A DNA stretch of 64,000 nucleotides, from contig LUVW01000002.1 in assembly GCA_001661515.1 (NCBI GenBank), forward strand, positions 999,850-1,063,849. The letters are read 5' to 3'. Each line of letters opens with the position of its first letter. Positions within the stretch are counted from its first letter, which is position 1. Below, in pieces: positions 47,511-59,691 of this stretch. Position numbers and translations under genes: made by a program. The stretch is from Capniomyces stellatus. Taxonomy: Eukaryota; Kickxellomycota; Harpellomycetes; Harpellales; Legeriomycetaceae. Under the pieces are notes generated by a model, which ran no database searches, had not been told where the DNA came from, and worked only from the letters and a program-made list of their open reading frames with translations.

Positions 47511-47820
47511 CCTTCGTTTGTTACGCCCTTTTAGTCGCCAATAATCGCATTCACAAAAAACCTTGCTTTTTTTTATTTACTAATTATTATCTTTATCTTT
47601 ACTCTCTTTTTCCATTGGACAGCTATTTGTTTTTTTAAACTTTTGACTAATATTATATATTTGTTGAAATAAAAAAAATAAAAATAAACCCATTACAAAC
47701 CGTTAAACTTGAATAAACTCATTTTCCCAAATTTAGTAAAACCCAATATCATTTCTCTACCCCATTCAACATTAAACCCCTAACACTCCAGCTTGTCCAA
47801 ACTTTAAACTCAATTCCCTT
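46379..47820. other. Upstream region of SIN3, pyrimidine-rich on the plus strand
   Basis: On the minus strand this is the purine-rich SIN3 leader and promoter. It contains long T runs and a poly-T tract with an assembly gap at 47467-47477. Short Leu/Ser/Phe-rich plus-strand frames here only reflect the pyrimidine bias. Confidence 0.6.
47467..47477. other. Assembly gap (11 N) inside a poly-T tract
   Basis: Eleven N interrupt a T run from 47447 to 47507, so the true homopolymer length is unknown. Confidence 0.95.
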
Positions 47821-48078
47821 TTACCAAGAGCCAACAAGACACAAAACATAATAATCCCAACCACCACCAAAAACTATATCACGTACACTCATCAATCGCA
47901 ATATACTTGGCTCTACATTCTGGCCATTACCACACCTCACCGCGTCTCCTCTGCTTGCAAACACGTAATCCTCAATACTTTCTTGGCCAAACTGACTCAA
48001 AACGTCATCAATTTTGCAGTATTTATAACACTGTATCTTTAATACTGCCTCGATGTAATCTTGGTCCAAACTGCTCAT
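47821..48078 (-). CDS. Possible small protein of unknown family
   Basis: An ATG-started frame of 85 residues beginning MSSLDQDYIEAVLKIQ. Composition looks like a folded protein (mixed helix and strand residues, four Cys, Gly-Gly-Gly-Trp near the end) rather than low complexity. I do not recognise it. It could also be one exon of a larger gene: GTAAAA follows the last Ser-Trp codons and could be a donor. It stands alone between the SIN3 promoter and the secreted-protein gene, so context gives no clue. Confidence 0.4.
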   Translation of the reverse strand: MSSLDQDYIEAVLKIQCYKYCKIDDVLSQFGQESIEDYVFASRGDAVRCGNGQNVEPSILRLMSVRDIVFGGGWDYYVLCLVGSW

Positions 48079-49689
48079 ACAACACAATCAAGTTACAAAT
48101 ACCCCTACAATAACTCTTTTACACAAAACGTCCATCCACTATCTGCATTCGCACACAAAACTGATTTATATTAAATTTTAAATTCAAATCAAATATCGCT
48201 TATTCATTACACTTGCATCCCTTTCTCCCCCCACATTGCCGTAACCTTAAATCTCCTAAACCAATTAACCAAAATACAATTATATCAGTCCAAGTCAAGT
48301 CTAATTATATCAAACTTAATCCAACTAAACTGCATCACTATTATCAAGCTATATATTCTTAATTCTACTTGACCAAGCTGCTTGCTCTTGGACCATACAA
48401 TACCGATTTTTTTTGTTCTGTTGAAAATTAATACTTGACCTTTGCTTATCCCTTCTACAAAAAATACGAAAAAAAAAACACTCAGGCTTTTTTCTTTGAA
48501 CTTTTTTAAATATTAATCAATGTTTACTTTTTTTTTCCTTTTTTTTTCGCGATTATCAGCCATTTTGAATTTCTAGCATGATAAATAAATTGCTCTTATT
48601 ATTCTCAAGCCAATGGATTGTACGGTATTGTCAACTAATTACTCCAAGCTAATATCATCTCGTTACTGCTCAAACCTTTTGCAAGCTGTTATTTTCAAGA
48701 TTTTCAAACTTACAAAATTTATATGTTTTTTTTTTCTTTACTTTAGTAGACTGCCTAAGATTGGCTTGAAATTATTTGTTCTGCAAATCCATCCTTTCCC
48801 TTTCTATCAATTGCAAATTGAATAATGTGTTTTCAAACCAAACAATTTTATTGGATTCTCCAACTTGTAAAAATAATAATAAAGAAATAAAAAGTCGATA
48901 AAAAAAAAACACCAAATAAATACCAGTTCAAACCAATTTGGTGATTAAAAGCCCGCGTCCTGTTTAAAACTCGAACTGCACGCTATTCTGGATATTATTT
49001 TCACTTTAAAACTTGTCAATGTTTTTTTTAATACACCAAACCGGAACGTACCATATTAAACCATGAAATACACACAGCCTAAATGGCGAATATATTGGCC
49101 ATGTACCCTGTTTTTTCCCCTCACACTTCTTCTCACTTTGGAAAAAGTATCTTAAAGCGCCAAGTTTTACAAGCCCAAAATAAAAGAGTAGTCCATTTTG
49201 ACCAAAAACGGCTCTTTAATTAGATTAAAGCCTAAATCAGTAAAGTGTTATCAAAATGTTCAAATACTTTGGTCTGTATAATGGAGAAATTGTTTTTATC
49301 TAACCATCACTGCCGTTAGAGCTTGAATTGTTGATTTGCGACAAGAAATCAAGAATCACACCCTCCACAAGCACGTGGTTCCGTTTTTCGACTCCTACTA
49401 CCTTTTTGCGTCATAATAAGATGCTGTACCACAAACAATGATGGTATGGCTCCTGTTTAAAATAAAGTGCACTTTGAAGGCCAGTATAGTGCAATAAGCC
49501 CAAACCCAATAACAGAAACTACCTTGTCAAACAATAAGCCTGTATGTGTATAAATTCGGATTTCATGCTGTCAATGATATAAATAGAACGCATGTTGGTG
49601 AAATCAAACATGTGCCTTCAAGGCCCTGCAGTCAAGCAATAAACAAGCGATAACATCTAAACACAAGAAATACACTAAAAAAGATCAAA
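48079..49689. other. Intergenic region upstream of the orphan secreted protein
   Basis: About 1.6 kb of AT-rich sequence with poly-T and poly-A runs. The proximal part contains a TATA box at 49578-49585. No other gene is supported. Confidence 0.6.
49578..49585 (+). promoter_or_regulatory. TATA box of the orphan secreted protein gene
   Basis: TATAAATA lies 105 bases upstream of the ATG at 49690, a plausible core promoter position with an A-rich leader after it. Confidence 0.55.
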
Positions 49690-50283
49690 ATGTACCCAAC
49701 CAAACTCGTGGCATACACCGTTCTTAACGTTCTGCTCTTTAGAGGCTTGCTCGCTGAACAGGACGAGATTTTTAAGCTATCAAAAGAAAAAAGAATATCA
49801 TCCGATTATAGCAAGTACAATAGTGGCCGCCTGATCATCTCTATCTTAAGAAACTACACGCCATACAAAAACAGTCCTGAAATAGTTGGTTATACACAAG
49901 TACCGTTTGCTAGTGATAGCCTGTCTTTTGACAATGAGAGCTCTGATGCCAGGTACTATATCAAGGAAGTTTGCAATCTTGGTGGTTTAATTAGCGTCAA
50001 CACCGTGCCTTGGGTTTTTAAGGATGCACGCGTTAACAATTCTGCAGCCGGTAGGGAATGTAGGTACCCTATCTACGAATCACCCTTGTTTAACTACGAA
50101 TTTAGCAACTCTAGAAAAATGATAAATTTCATAAGGTTAGAGTTGTGTATTTCAGAAAATACTTACAATGTTGATTATAAGGTAATAGCCTCAATTGACG
50201 GGGAGGGCACCGACAAGCCTGTTAAGCCCAACTGTGCCTACTCTTTGTTCTCCCCCGTTTTTAATGTTCAATATGATTCTTAA
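49690..50283 (+). CDS. Orphan secreted protein
   Basis: Single exon of 197 residues. MYPTKLVAYTVLNVLLFRGLLA is a good signal peptide, likely cut before EQDE. The mature part has four Cys (in VCNLGG, ECRYP, LCISE and NCAYS), which could form two disulfides, and potential N-glycosylation sites (NYT, NES, NNS). There is no second membrane segment and no GPI signal. The ATG follows an A-rich leader and a TATA box. I do not recognise the family. A small cysteine-containing secreted protein from a fungus may work at the cell surface or outside the cell, but no function can be claimed. Confidence 0.8.
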   Translation: MYPTKLVAYTVLNVLLFRGLLAEQDEIFKLSKEKRISSDYSKYNSGRLIISILRNYTPYKNSPEIVGYTQVPFASDSLSFDNESSDARYYIKEVCNLGGLISVNTVPWVFKDARVNNSAAGRECRYPIYESPLFNYEFSNSRKMINFIRLELCISENTYNVDYKVIASIDGEGTDKPVKPNCAYSLFSPVFNVQYDS

Positions 50284-50850
50284 ATCACTAACACTGCCTT
50301 TTCTTTTCTCATTACTCATTTTATGGAAATAAAGTTTGATTTGATTTTAAACAGCTCAAAGGCGCCAACTTATTTTACTAATTAAGCTCTTACAAACAAA
50401 AATACAGAGTATCAGTACAAAATAAACTGAGCTGGTATAAAATACGTAAATGGTAGAAAATAAAAACAATAGTGCCGGTGAATCAGAAAAAACCCTATCC
50501 CGCAATCGCACTAGGACTCGATGTGGCCGAGTCAAATAGGAGAGAATAGTGAATATGCACAACCAGACTTTTCGGGTTTACTCATATTTGTGCTCTTATA
50601 GGTGGTAAACTTGGAGTCAACAGCGCATTCGTGGTTTTTAATACATGCATGCCTCAATTATTATATAATACATTTCAAATATGGATTCCGGATATTCGTA
50701 CAACATATAAGGCGCTGTGTATAGTGGGTACTCGCAATCAATTCCATTGACTGAATAGTTGTTTTTTTTTCCCGGTTTAGCGACCACTTGTTTTATCAAC
50801 TACGCTGTAATGTTGGTTTAGATATAGATAAATGTGATCGGGAAAGAATC

Positions 50851-50905
50851 ACATCATTACTTTGCATGCAGACGATTCACGTTTATAATTTTGTTTATCA
50901 AGTCT
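50851..50905. repeat. Diverged direct repeat, copy 1
   Basis: ACATCATTAC, GCAGACGATTC and TTTTGTTTAT occur in the same order and spacing as in the copy at 51066-51122, with scattered substitutions. Confidence 0.75.
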
Positions 50906-51065
50906 AATACTTTTATTTTGTATTAAACTGGAAACCGGTGAATTACATTGCGTTAAATTATTTACTTATTATATATAAGAAATAGCTAGCTTAGTTTGGT
51001 TTATTGAATAATTATCAATAAGGCCATCTCAACATTGTTTCAAGAGTCACTCAAAAGCTTAAAGC

Positions 51066-51122
51066 ACATCATTACTATGCACACAGACGATTCCCGTTTA
51101 TACTTTTGTTTATTGGACTTGG
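51066..51122. repeat. Diverged direct repeat, copy 2
   Basis: Second copy of the segment at 50851-50905, 215 bases further on and in the same orientation. Confidence 0.75.
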
Positions 51123-52027
51123 TCTTTTTTTTTTGCATGTCTCTTGTACATGGTCTTAATATATTGTTTTTAGATATCGAGTTCTAAATGGCACCAACAC
51201 TTTTCATTTCAATAAAAAAAAATAACGCTTTTCTTTCCTTTGCTTTTACCCGTATAGTGTGGTTGGTTTAGCGAGTAAGGGAATAACAAAGTGGTTGGTT
51301 GAGGAGTTAGAGACATGAATTGATTCCCAAAACAGAAATCCAAAAAGAAAATCCAACAAATCTGACGAATAAAAGAGCGGAGTTTGATAGGCTCAGAAAT
51401 AAAAGAGTAAGCGAGTAGTTGTTCAAACATCCAAAATCACAGCTCTCGATTTGCTAAATGCACAGATTGTATTAAGTAGTGAATGTAGCATAGACACGAC
51501 TTTCATCAAGTGGGAAAAGGCTTTGTTGATTACATACAAATCACATTCAATTGCTTTGCACGTGATTAAAATATAAAGATTCACTACTGATTGATGAACA
51601 ACAGAACTTGGGAAGGACGCACTTTCAACTAAATCAAATTTTGCAAACCATGGCTTACAGGCTAAAGCTACGAATAGTAAATTGCGGAAATTGTGGTGAA
51701 AAGTAGCAACGCTTAGCTAAACACAACACAAGTCATTATTGGATGGCTGGAGAGAAGTGTTAAGGAACAATATTATCACTATAGGCTAATTTCAATTCTG
51801 CCAAATACAAGATATTTTTTTAACGCTCTTGTTCAGAATTTAACTTAAAAATCAAAAAGCCAAGGTGTAGGAATTATATACACAACCAGTAAAGCTAACC
51901 GAGGCGTTTTAGTTTAGCAATATTCACCTTTATTATTTACTTTTTTTTAAATATATATTTCCCAACACTTGGATTAGAATTTGCAAGGTTTTATTTGCGT
52001 ATCTGCTTTATTAACAAGAATAACAAG

Positions 52028-52768
52028 ATGTGGGTACCGGAAGTAATCAGGAATTTGGCTGTTGGGTTGATTGGGGAAAGATGTACTGAGGTTGTGGTTG
52101 ACAATTTAAACGTGTTTGAGCCAACCTGCTTTAAGCTGCTGATTTCGAAGGGATTGGGGGTCGGTATAGTTCTGGGAGGGTGTATAGTGAAGCTTCCACA
52201 GATCCGAAAGATGTTGAAATCCAAATCCTCTGAAGGATTGTCGCTTATTTCGTATATCCTGGAGACCTTTGCAAACATAGTGGTGGTTTCATACAGCATC
52301 CGCAACAACTTTCCGTTTACGACCTATGGAGAGAGTTTGTTTATTGGGTTTCAAAATGCATTTATCACGACTTTAATCCTGCTGCTGGCAAACAAAGAGA
52401 GCATCGGAATGTCACTGGCTGGATTAATGGTGGTTGTCACATACATACTACTTGATGCCAGCTGGACAAGCGCGCATTTACTGGGAGTCTTGCAAGCCGC
52501 TACTATCCCAATTGTTATCAGCAGCAGAATCCCTCAGATCATGAAGATTCATCGCGAAAAGAGCACCGGTCAGCTATCGGCTTTTGCAGTCTTTAACTAC
52601 TTTTTGGGGACTTTGGCGCGAGTCTACACGACTTTTGTTGAAATCGACAATGTGCTTATTCTTGTTGGGTACGTTTTGAGTTTGCTTACCAACTCTATTC
52701 TGGCCTACCAAATGATCTACTACTGGAACGCATCTTCTTCCAAAAAAGGCAAGAAGAAGAAGGAGTGA
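52028..52768 (+). CDS. MPDU1: MPDU1-like PQ-loop protein (dolichol-phosphate-mannose utilization)
   Basis: Single exon of 246 residues; human MPDU1 has 247. The protein is a multi-span ER membrane protein needed for use of dolichol-phosphate-mannose and -glucose in N-glycans and GPI anchors. Two PQ loops are clear: KLPQIRKMLKSKSSEGLS near residue 56 and RIPQIMKIHREKSTGQLS near 175. About seven hydrophobic segments are visible, for example GLGVGIVLGGCIV and SLAGLMVVVTYILL. It ends in a lysine-rich KKGKKKKE tail compatible with ER retention. The ATG at 52028 is the first that gives the family N-terminus; upstream in-frame codons have no ATG. Confidence 0.95.
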   Translation: MWVPEVIRNLAVGLIGERCTEVVVDNLNVFEPTCFKLLISKGLGVGIVLGGCIVKLPQIRKMLKSKSSEGLSLISYILETFANIVVVSYSIRNNFPFTTYGESLFIGFQNAFITTLILLLANKESIGMSLAGLMVVVTYILLDASWTSAHLLGVLQAATIPIVISSRIPQIMKIHREKSTGQLSAFAVFNYFLGTLARVYTTFVEIDNVLILVGYVLSLLTNSILAYQMIYYWNASSSKKGKKKKE

Positions 52769-53302
52769 TCAGTATAAAATACCATCATCAACACTATGGC
52801 TGTTTCTTTCTCGTTATCATTATTATTATTATTACCACTACTACTGACACTGTCAAATTTATGTTATCTTTCAATTGTTTTTCATAAATCTTACTCGTAT
52901 CATTTACTTTTTTCTAACAATAATACAATAAAAATCGAATGAAAACAAAGCGTGCTGGCAAATACGCTTATTAACATTTACAAGCAAAGGCAAAAGTGGC
53001 GGTTCAAATTTGGTGAACGGTCGTTGTTAATGAATGTTTAAATACCGCAATTAATTATCAGAGACGAAATGGGTAAACAATGTCAGAGCTGGAACATAGT
53101 GGCCAAGATAAGATGTTCAAGTATATTATAGAATTTACAAAAATAAACAGAGTCTTGGATATGAAATAAATAAATGAGCAAAGGGGTTCCAAACAGTAGC
53201 TAGTTACACCTTGAACATGTCAAATGTAAAAGGCGAATTAAAAAAAAGGAAGATGATTAAACAATAAATATAAAGTGTAGCGAGTTGGCCAGGTAATGAG
53301 TG
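52769..53302. other. Intergenic region between convergent MPDU1 and CAF-1 genes
   Basis: Facing 3' untranslated regions with an ATT microsatellite near 52817-52833. Nothing else is seen. Confidence 0.65.
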
Positions 53303-56300
53303 CTATAGATTGGTGGATACAAGAGTAGGGGCGATTCTACGTTTTTTAACAGGGGGACTGTGGATGACCTCCACAGACTTTGATGAACCCAGCAGAGCTT
53401 TTGAACCTGGAACTGCACAAGGAATCAACGGACCTTGACTTGATTCCGGCTGCTCTGCACACGTTGAGCTTACTCTGCATGCCTGTTTTAAATACTCTGT
53501 TGTCAATTCAACGTTGTCTTGCGTTTGTTGGCTTGGTCTACAGTAAAACGAACCAGTTAAAAGTAATTATTAACCAAGTATAAGTACAAGTATAAATATT
53601 ATAGCATCATAGTATGTTTATGACTGTTTAAACATGATGCTATGGTATCAAGGCAGCAAAAGCCGCAATGATTGTGTACTTACACCAAGTCAAGCGTGGT
53701 CGAGAATGCCCGGGAGTTATTCTTGGTTGGATTTGCGCTTCCCATTTCTGTAGTTGTAGACAATTCGAATTGGACAGGAGAGCCCAGATCGCCGTTTTCA
53801 AAAGAGGCAATCGAGGCAAACCCATCGGTTGAAACTATCATCAAGAACCTACCATCGGGCGACCTAAATACAAGCAAAAGCCGTCGAGTAAATTAGTAAC
53901 ATGACGCACTGTCATTGGGCCAAAGAAGATAGTTCACTGCCAACTATAACAAAATCGTATGAGGGGCTACTTACCATGATAGATCGGTTATAGCACCATA
54001 ATGCAACCCGCCAAAATAAGCAACGGCACAGGATGTGCTGGTGGGCTCGTCCCCCTGAATAGTGTCGGTGTTAGTGGACCCAATGTCGTATAGTATTGTT
54101 GCGTCCTGACTTGCAATGGCCACAATGGTCCTACGACTACGACCTTCCCCCCCAGAAGAGTGTTTTTTAGCACTACTATTATCATCTTTGCAGACGGTAG
54201 TGTCATTATCCAATATTTCTCCAGGATTCTCGTCTAGCTTTTCGTCTTGTCTATCCCTGCATTCTGGATTGGGCATAAACTGAACTGGACAAGGCCGAAT
54301 CGAAACTGTTGGTCTTTTATGGCCGGGAAAGTGAGCACTGGGATTTCTATTATCAACATTAGCAATGCGTAAAAAGCATACAATTATTAATATTTAGAAA
54401 AATCTAGGCTACATACCCAAGGCTATATAAGCCAATATTTATTCCAGCAGAGCAACCAACTATAAGCGCTAATGTGGTATTGACTGCGCTTACTCGATAA
54501 TCGAATTCCGAGACCATGCATACACCGTCTCCATAGGTGGTAGCTTGGTTTTAACGCTTAGTTCGTCCACTTTATTCGATTTATAAACACCTGTTGGAAC
54601 AAACAGCATACTGCCATCAGGAAGAAAACTCAACCTTCTGAAAAACGAGTTTAAATTGTCGTCATGGAACAGCTTGAAGGGCTTGGTTATGGCTTTGTCT
54701 TTATTATCTATAGTAGTGCCACTGGTGTCTACACCAGAGCCTTTGTTCTTGTCTACGCTCACAGCTTTAGACCCATCGTTGTTGCTGTCATTGGAACCAG
54801 CCCTCGTAAGATCCATGTCAGAGGTTTTCTTTGGCTTGTCGGTCTTTTCGAATTTGCTCAGCACTCCAAATTTAGTCAATTGATTTGTTCCTTTCCTAGT
54901 GTTACTTTGCCACTTGTACAGTTGAACGGTTCTAAAGTCAGTCAAAAAGAAGATAAAAAGAAAGAAAAGGCAGTTAGTTTTTATTTTGGTTCTAACAAAC
55001 ATGTTTTAGCTAGTCAAGCCCGCACCAAAACTTAATATTACAAAAACACCAGTGTCGCTCTTTGCTGATTGTTTGAGTGCTTACCTATCACAACTCTGAG
55101 TAGCCACAATCTGACCCAGTGGATCCCAAGCAACTCCCTGTACGTAATGTGTGTGGTCTGTTAGAACCTGTATGCATTTTGCTGATTGTATCAAGTTGTA
55201 TTACACTGTATTAGACTCTTTCTTTGGTTTGGATCAGCATTCGCAATGATTATTTCCTGGGGTTTATGGATCGATTTATAATATAATTATCCAAAAAGTT
55301 ATGCTTACCAGTTTGGACATCCCAAACTCTTGCCGTGTTATCAATCGATCCACTGATGATATATCTACCGTCTGGCGACCAAGCCAGATCATACACATCT
55401 GCCAACGATCCTCTAATCAAATTGTCACACACACACGTACACTTTTATACTTGATCTTGAACCCATATCGGTTCTGTAAAAAAATATTTTGTATGTGTGG
55501 GGGGGGGGATGTTTATTTATGCAATTACCGTAGTATCGATATCGGCTTCCATACTTCTGGTTCTTGTGCATTAGGCTCGTCTCCATACGTGCTGCTCTCT
55601 AGATTCCCAACACTTCCGGTATTTTCCCACTCCTTCCATAGTATTATAGACCCATCTATTTTGTAGTTCCACAATAGCTTCTTGTTTACTTTTATTGTTT
55701 TTGCTATCAACTTTATTTCTATGACTATCGGTGCTGAAGTACCAGTTTTACAATTGTACATTGAACATAAAGTTGTTATTGCTGGTCGAAATAAAAAGAC
55801 GCTCTTACCGTCTCCTGCTGTAGCCAACGTCGAGTCTACAAGATATTTTGAGAATTCACACACATTATTTTTACAATTAAACCGACCTTAACAAATCACC
55901 AGCTGCAGCACACAGATCAATACGTTGCTAGTATGCTTATTAGTTATATAATGTACCGTACCTTTTGGCGAAAATCTAACCGAATTTACTGGCGAGGTAT
56001 GTCGACTTAGGTTAGCTCTAAACTCGACTATTTCGTTTGTTTTCATTGCTTCATTATCTAGCACCCTCCAAATCTACTTTAATTGTTGTTTTATTTATAA
56101 TCAATAAAACTAAACTGATTGTGTATACCCCCCCCCCCCCTCAAACTTAGTGTATTTTGCAATAAAAATAAAGAGTAAAAATGTGTTGTATAAATGTTCT
56201 CCTGTACTTACCCGGACATTGTTATCAGCACCTCCAGTTGCGAATCTTAAACCCTTGGATCTATTCCCTATCTCGATATCTTTCTTTTGTGCAAGCTCTG

Positions 56301-56499
56301 AATTCACGGCGTTATCCAAGCTCTCCGAGTCTTCAACTTCCATACCGGCATTGTGGGTTTTTACTTTTTCCGCGCCTTCTCCCTGAGTCTCTTTTTCATC
56401 AGCGCCACTGCTTGGAGTTTTGTTGTAATTTGTGTCGAAATCCACACAGAATATCGGTAGTTTTTCGTGCCAGTTTATTTGTATTGTTTTGACCTTCAT
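53303..56499 (-). CDS. CAC2: Chromatin assembly factor 1 p60 subunit (Cac2/CHAF1B), ten exons
   Basis: Exons 56212-56499, 55962-56073, 55809-55835, 55529-55655, 55309-55412, 55085-55181, 54494-54931, 53975-54346, 53684-53863 and 53303-53537 join in frame to 659 residues. This WD40 propeller belongs to CAF-1, which deposits H3-H4 behind the replication fork. It starts [20 protein letters not shown] like CHAF1B. WD repeats follow: [86 protein letters not shown] and [15 protein letters not shown]. The CHAF1B-specific LFHDD before SFFRRLSF is present. The tail contains PPVKKRR, a nuclear signal. Extra acidic and Ser/Asn insertions make it longer than human CHAF1B (559). Exon 3 is only 27 nt. The intron before exon 2 holds 13 G on the coding strand. 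Confidence 0.94.
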
Positions 56500-57198
56500 T
56501 TCTGTATATTTTATGTATGTATTCCGTTATCTCAAAGTCAAGATTGAAATGCGTGTTTTGGCCAATGTACGAATATCTTTTTAAAGTCTGAATATCAGTA
56601 AAGCAAAAAAAACAGTGATTTATAGCCTTGATTATAACTCCAGTTCAAGTGCTTTTACTATAAAGACTGTTTGGATTGCTTGACTCTGGATTGTTTACTA
56701 GACAGCGACAATTTATGATGGAGTTTAACGGATTTGTTATTTTGCTAGACAAGCTCTTTAAAATGGTGTTTTGGTTTATAATTCATCGTTTTCTAATCTT
56801 GGATACTAATTTGCGTATTTAAGTATTTTTCAACAACAATCACCGAGCTTTTATTTTTGTTAATGTAAACAAAATCAGTTCAAAAAAACAATAGTATTGC
56901 CCAATAAAAAAGCACTGTTACGCAACTTTTAGCTATATATTAGTTGATCGTTAAGATTAAAGTTTCGTTTGTCTCTGAACAACCTTGTCAGCTTTCCCAA
57001 GTTTTAATGTTTCAGCAAAACAATAACAGGCCGGGAGGTAGTCAGATGGACAGGTCATAGTAGCCAAATAGCCACATCACTTTTCTTTATTTCTAATAAA
57101 CGAAAAAGCAATCAATATTTTATACATTCTTTCATTTTTACAAGGAGCTTGAAAATAGTATATTAAAATGCATCAGTCAGTGGTATGTACAGGCGAGT
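56500..57198. other. Intergenic region between CAF-1 and PGS1
   Basis: AT-rich promoter of the CAF-1 gene and 3' end of PGS1. No other feature is recognised. Confidence 0.6.
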
Positions 57199-59310
57199 CT
57201 ACATCTTGTCTTTAAGTGTGGATCTAGCAAGTTTAACCCATAGAGGGACAGCCCTACTAACATCGCACTCCAAGCTTTTTTCGTTGACGGGCTTCGAGAA
57301 TTTTCTTAAATGCTCAAGTTCCTAAATATTCAGTTTAAACGCGTCAGCATAATGTATACGCTTAAAGTAATAATTTCCCTCATTTTCCACTTTTTAGCTC
57401 AAGTGAATGGATTGCCAGTATAAAATAAAGCAGTGTGACGTGAAATGAAAAAACAACAACAGTAGTGAAAATGGAAAATTTGCAGTAATATGATGAACCT
57501 ACTTGTCCCAGCCGCCTTTGAAGATCAACGTTTTTAGTGACAATGGTTAGCTGTGTTTCCAAATCTCTAGAGTATGAGCGTTCGCCAAAGTTTGAGGACC
57601 CAATTATAGTCATGACAGGATGTTCTTGGTCTAGGTAGCACCAGAATCCTAAAAATATCAACACAGCAACGTTGGTGGTTAGTACTATACCACAGCCAGA
57701 AAGCGTATTCCACAAAAGCAACCAACGCCAGCACAGAAAACAAGGTTTGGAGGCCCAGTCAAGTATGTTGCCATTTCTATTAATATGAAATAATCGGTAT
57801 AGGCAAACTCACCTTTTCCATGATACGTCCAACCAGTGCGAGTGTACTCTTGGATTTTCACACAGTCCGACCTGTTCAGACTGCGCAGGTGTTGTATGAA
57901 CTCCAACTCAAACATAGAGTATGCATTTGGAATATGTCTAGAAATCCCCTTCGACCCATAAAACCCACTAGCTTCGGGCGACGCAATCAAAAAGTTGAAG
58001 CTCCCTGTTGAGTTCAAGATCGCTTTTATATGCAAGTCTGCAAAATTAAAATAAGCCGATGTAACATCAGTTCTGCAACTACCTGTTTGTTTAGCAAAGC
58101 TATCCAGCAGCCTAAACAGCGACTCTGTGTGTATTTGGTCATCGTATATAAATAGCTGTGCCATTTGTAATGTCGGTGTCACAATTGTGTCTGTGTTGCT
58201 TTTCATAGCTCGGCTGCTCTTTTTAAACTCAATGGGTTTGCCCGCGCCAGGTATGCCATCAGCCTCCACATTCATCAACGCCGTGTCCACGTCTGTATTA
58301 GAGTATGCACTCCATTTTGACATGAACTCAGTCATGATTTTGTTTGCATATTTCTTAAACTCTGTTGGGCTCTTTGTTGGGTCCGGACAGCCTTCCTTCA
58401 TTTGAAGTTTATACGGTAATTCGACTCGATTCTTTCTTGTGTTGCTATTGGTCATGTTGTTTGCTGGACATGCTCTGTCGCTTTTTAAAAGCTGAAATGA
58501 AAATTTGCATATGTTCGACACTAGATTTGCCAAGTACTCGGCCAGGTCAGGCTCGTTTTTAAATATAAAGTACCTGTCTTGTCTGTTTGTAAAGTAATCG
58601 CGGCTCAAGTTGGCTCCCGTCATTATGACATTGTCATCAAATATGTATGCTTTTATATGTTGCACACCAATTACCTCGTTTATTCTTGCCGGATACACTT
58701 TTTTTCTTATCCCTGATAGTTCAGGGGTATGGTATAGGCTCACATTAACTCTGCTGCCAAAACTCTTAACCAGCTCTGTTAGAAGCGTCGCTGTACTTTT
58801 TCCATCTCTCTCAATCCGCGTTCCTCGTAAACAGTCGGCTAGTATAGTCACTTTGAGTTCTGGATTTCCCATCAGCGCTTCTGACAAGGTTTCTATTAGC
58901 TCGACTTCAGAGTTTCCGATATACAAGGTGCTTAGTACGATCCTCTGCTTTGCTTCTAGAATATGTCTTTTCAAGCTTTCGTAAAAATCAACTGGCTCAG
59001 AAAGTATTGATATATTTTTGCCATCAACAGAAAAGTTGGGCTTTCCTTCTGTGATCTTTGAAAATGTTTTAAAATGATTCTTTTCATTTACTGTGTTTGG
59101 TTTTAATTCGGAGTTGGTGTTGGGATTTGGAATTTCTGTTTTTTGTCTAGGAGGCACAGCTTCTAAAGGAGTTTGGGTGTTGTTTGATGTTGTGTGGTGA
59201 ATCGAGCTTGAGATTTTCTCAATTTGGTTAAAACTGTGAATGTTTCTAAAAGTATTCCTGGGTTTTAGAGGCAGTAGTACCCTTTGTCGGATCATGCTTG
59301 ACCTACTCAT
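57199..59310 (-). CDS. PGS1: Phosphatidylglycerophosphate synthase PGS1, three exons
   Basis: Exons 57813-59310, 57503-57648 and 57199-57321 give 588 residues (human 556, yeast 521). The enzyme makes phosphatidylglycerophosphate from CDP-diacylglycerol and glycerol-3-phosphate, the first step to cardiolipin, in mitochondria. The N-terminus (MIRQRVLLPLKPRNTFRNIH) is basic and fits a mitochondrial presequence. Two phospholipase D-type HKD motifs are present: HIKAYIFDDNVIMTGANLS in exon 1, and HGKGFWCYL across the exon 1-2 joint, followed by IGSSNFGERSYSRDLETQ. The split Gly codon (G|GA) proves the joint. The last exon ends VPLWVKLARSTLKDKM, like other PGS1 tails. An unused acceptor inside the first intron would lead to an early stop. 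Confidence 0.95.
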
Positions 59311-59691
59311 TCTTTGTTTGTCTATTATATTTTTGCTACTACTAGCTTTGCTGCTGCTTTATTCAGTGATAATAAATATGGATAAAGGTACAAACAAGAA
59401 CATATCAACAAAGGTAGTACTAGAAAGACTGAAATCAATTACGTTCCAGATAATAAGCCATAATCATTTCTACACGTTTATCTTTTTTCTCTCAATAAGA
59501 AATAAAGCTAAATTCAACGAAATAAATTGCTAAAGTTTGCGATCCAATTAACATACTTGATCCAGTCTATCTTTATTTTTTTACCTTATTCTTAACGCGC
59601 TAAGCCTATCGATAGGCTAATTGCAATTCAAATCCTCGGTCGGTAATGGTAATAAAAAAAAAAAGAACAGAAAGTTAAAAAACAAGTTTCT
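59311..59691. other. PGS1 promoter region
   Basis: AT-rich upstream sequence of PGS1 and 3' flank of the tRNA gene. Nothing else is seen. Confidence 0.55.

Larger units (their letters stand above)
50284..52027. other. Intergenic region with a diverged duplicated segment
   Basis: About 1.7 kb of AT-rich DNA. It contains two related segments of about 55 bp (50851-50905 and 51066-51122), annotated separately. No coding exon is supported. Confidence 0.6.

Noticed and set aside
55867..55903. Possible small CAF-1 exon with GTCGGT donor
   Set aside because: Its phase does not fit the following exon, while joining 55962 directly to 55835 gives the expected WD repeat.
57685..57769. Possible extra PGS1 exon after an ATTAATAG acceptor
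   Set aside because: It would break the HGKGFW motif and end in a stop; the downstream acceptor restores the family sequence exactly.
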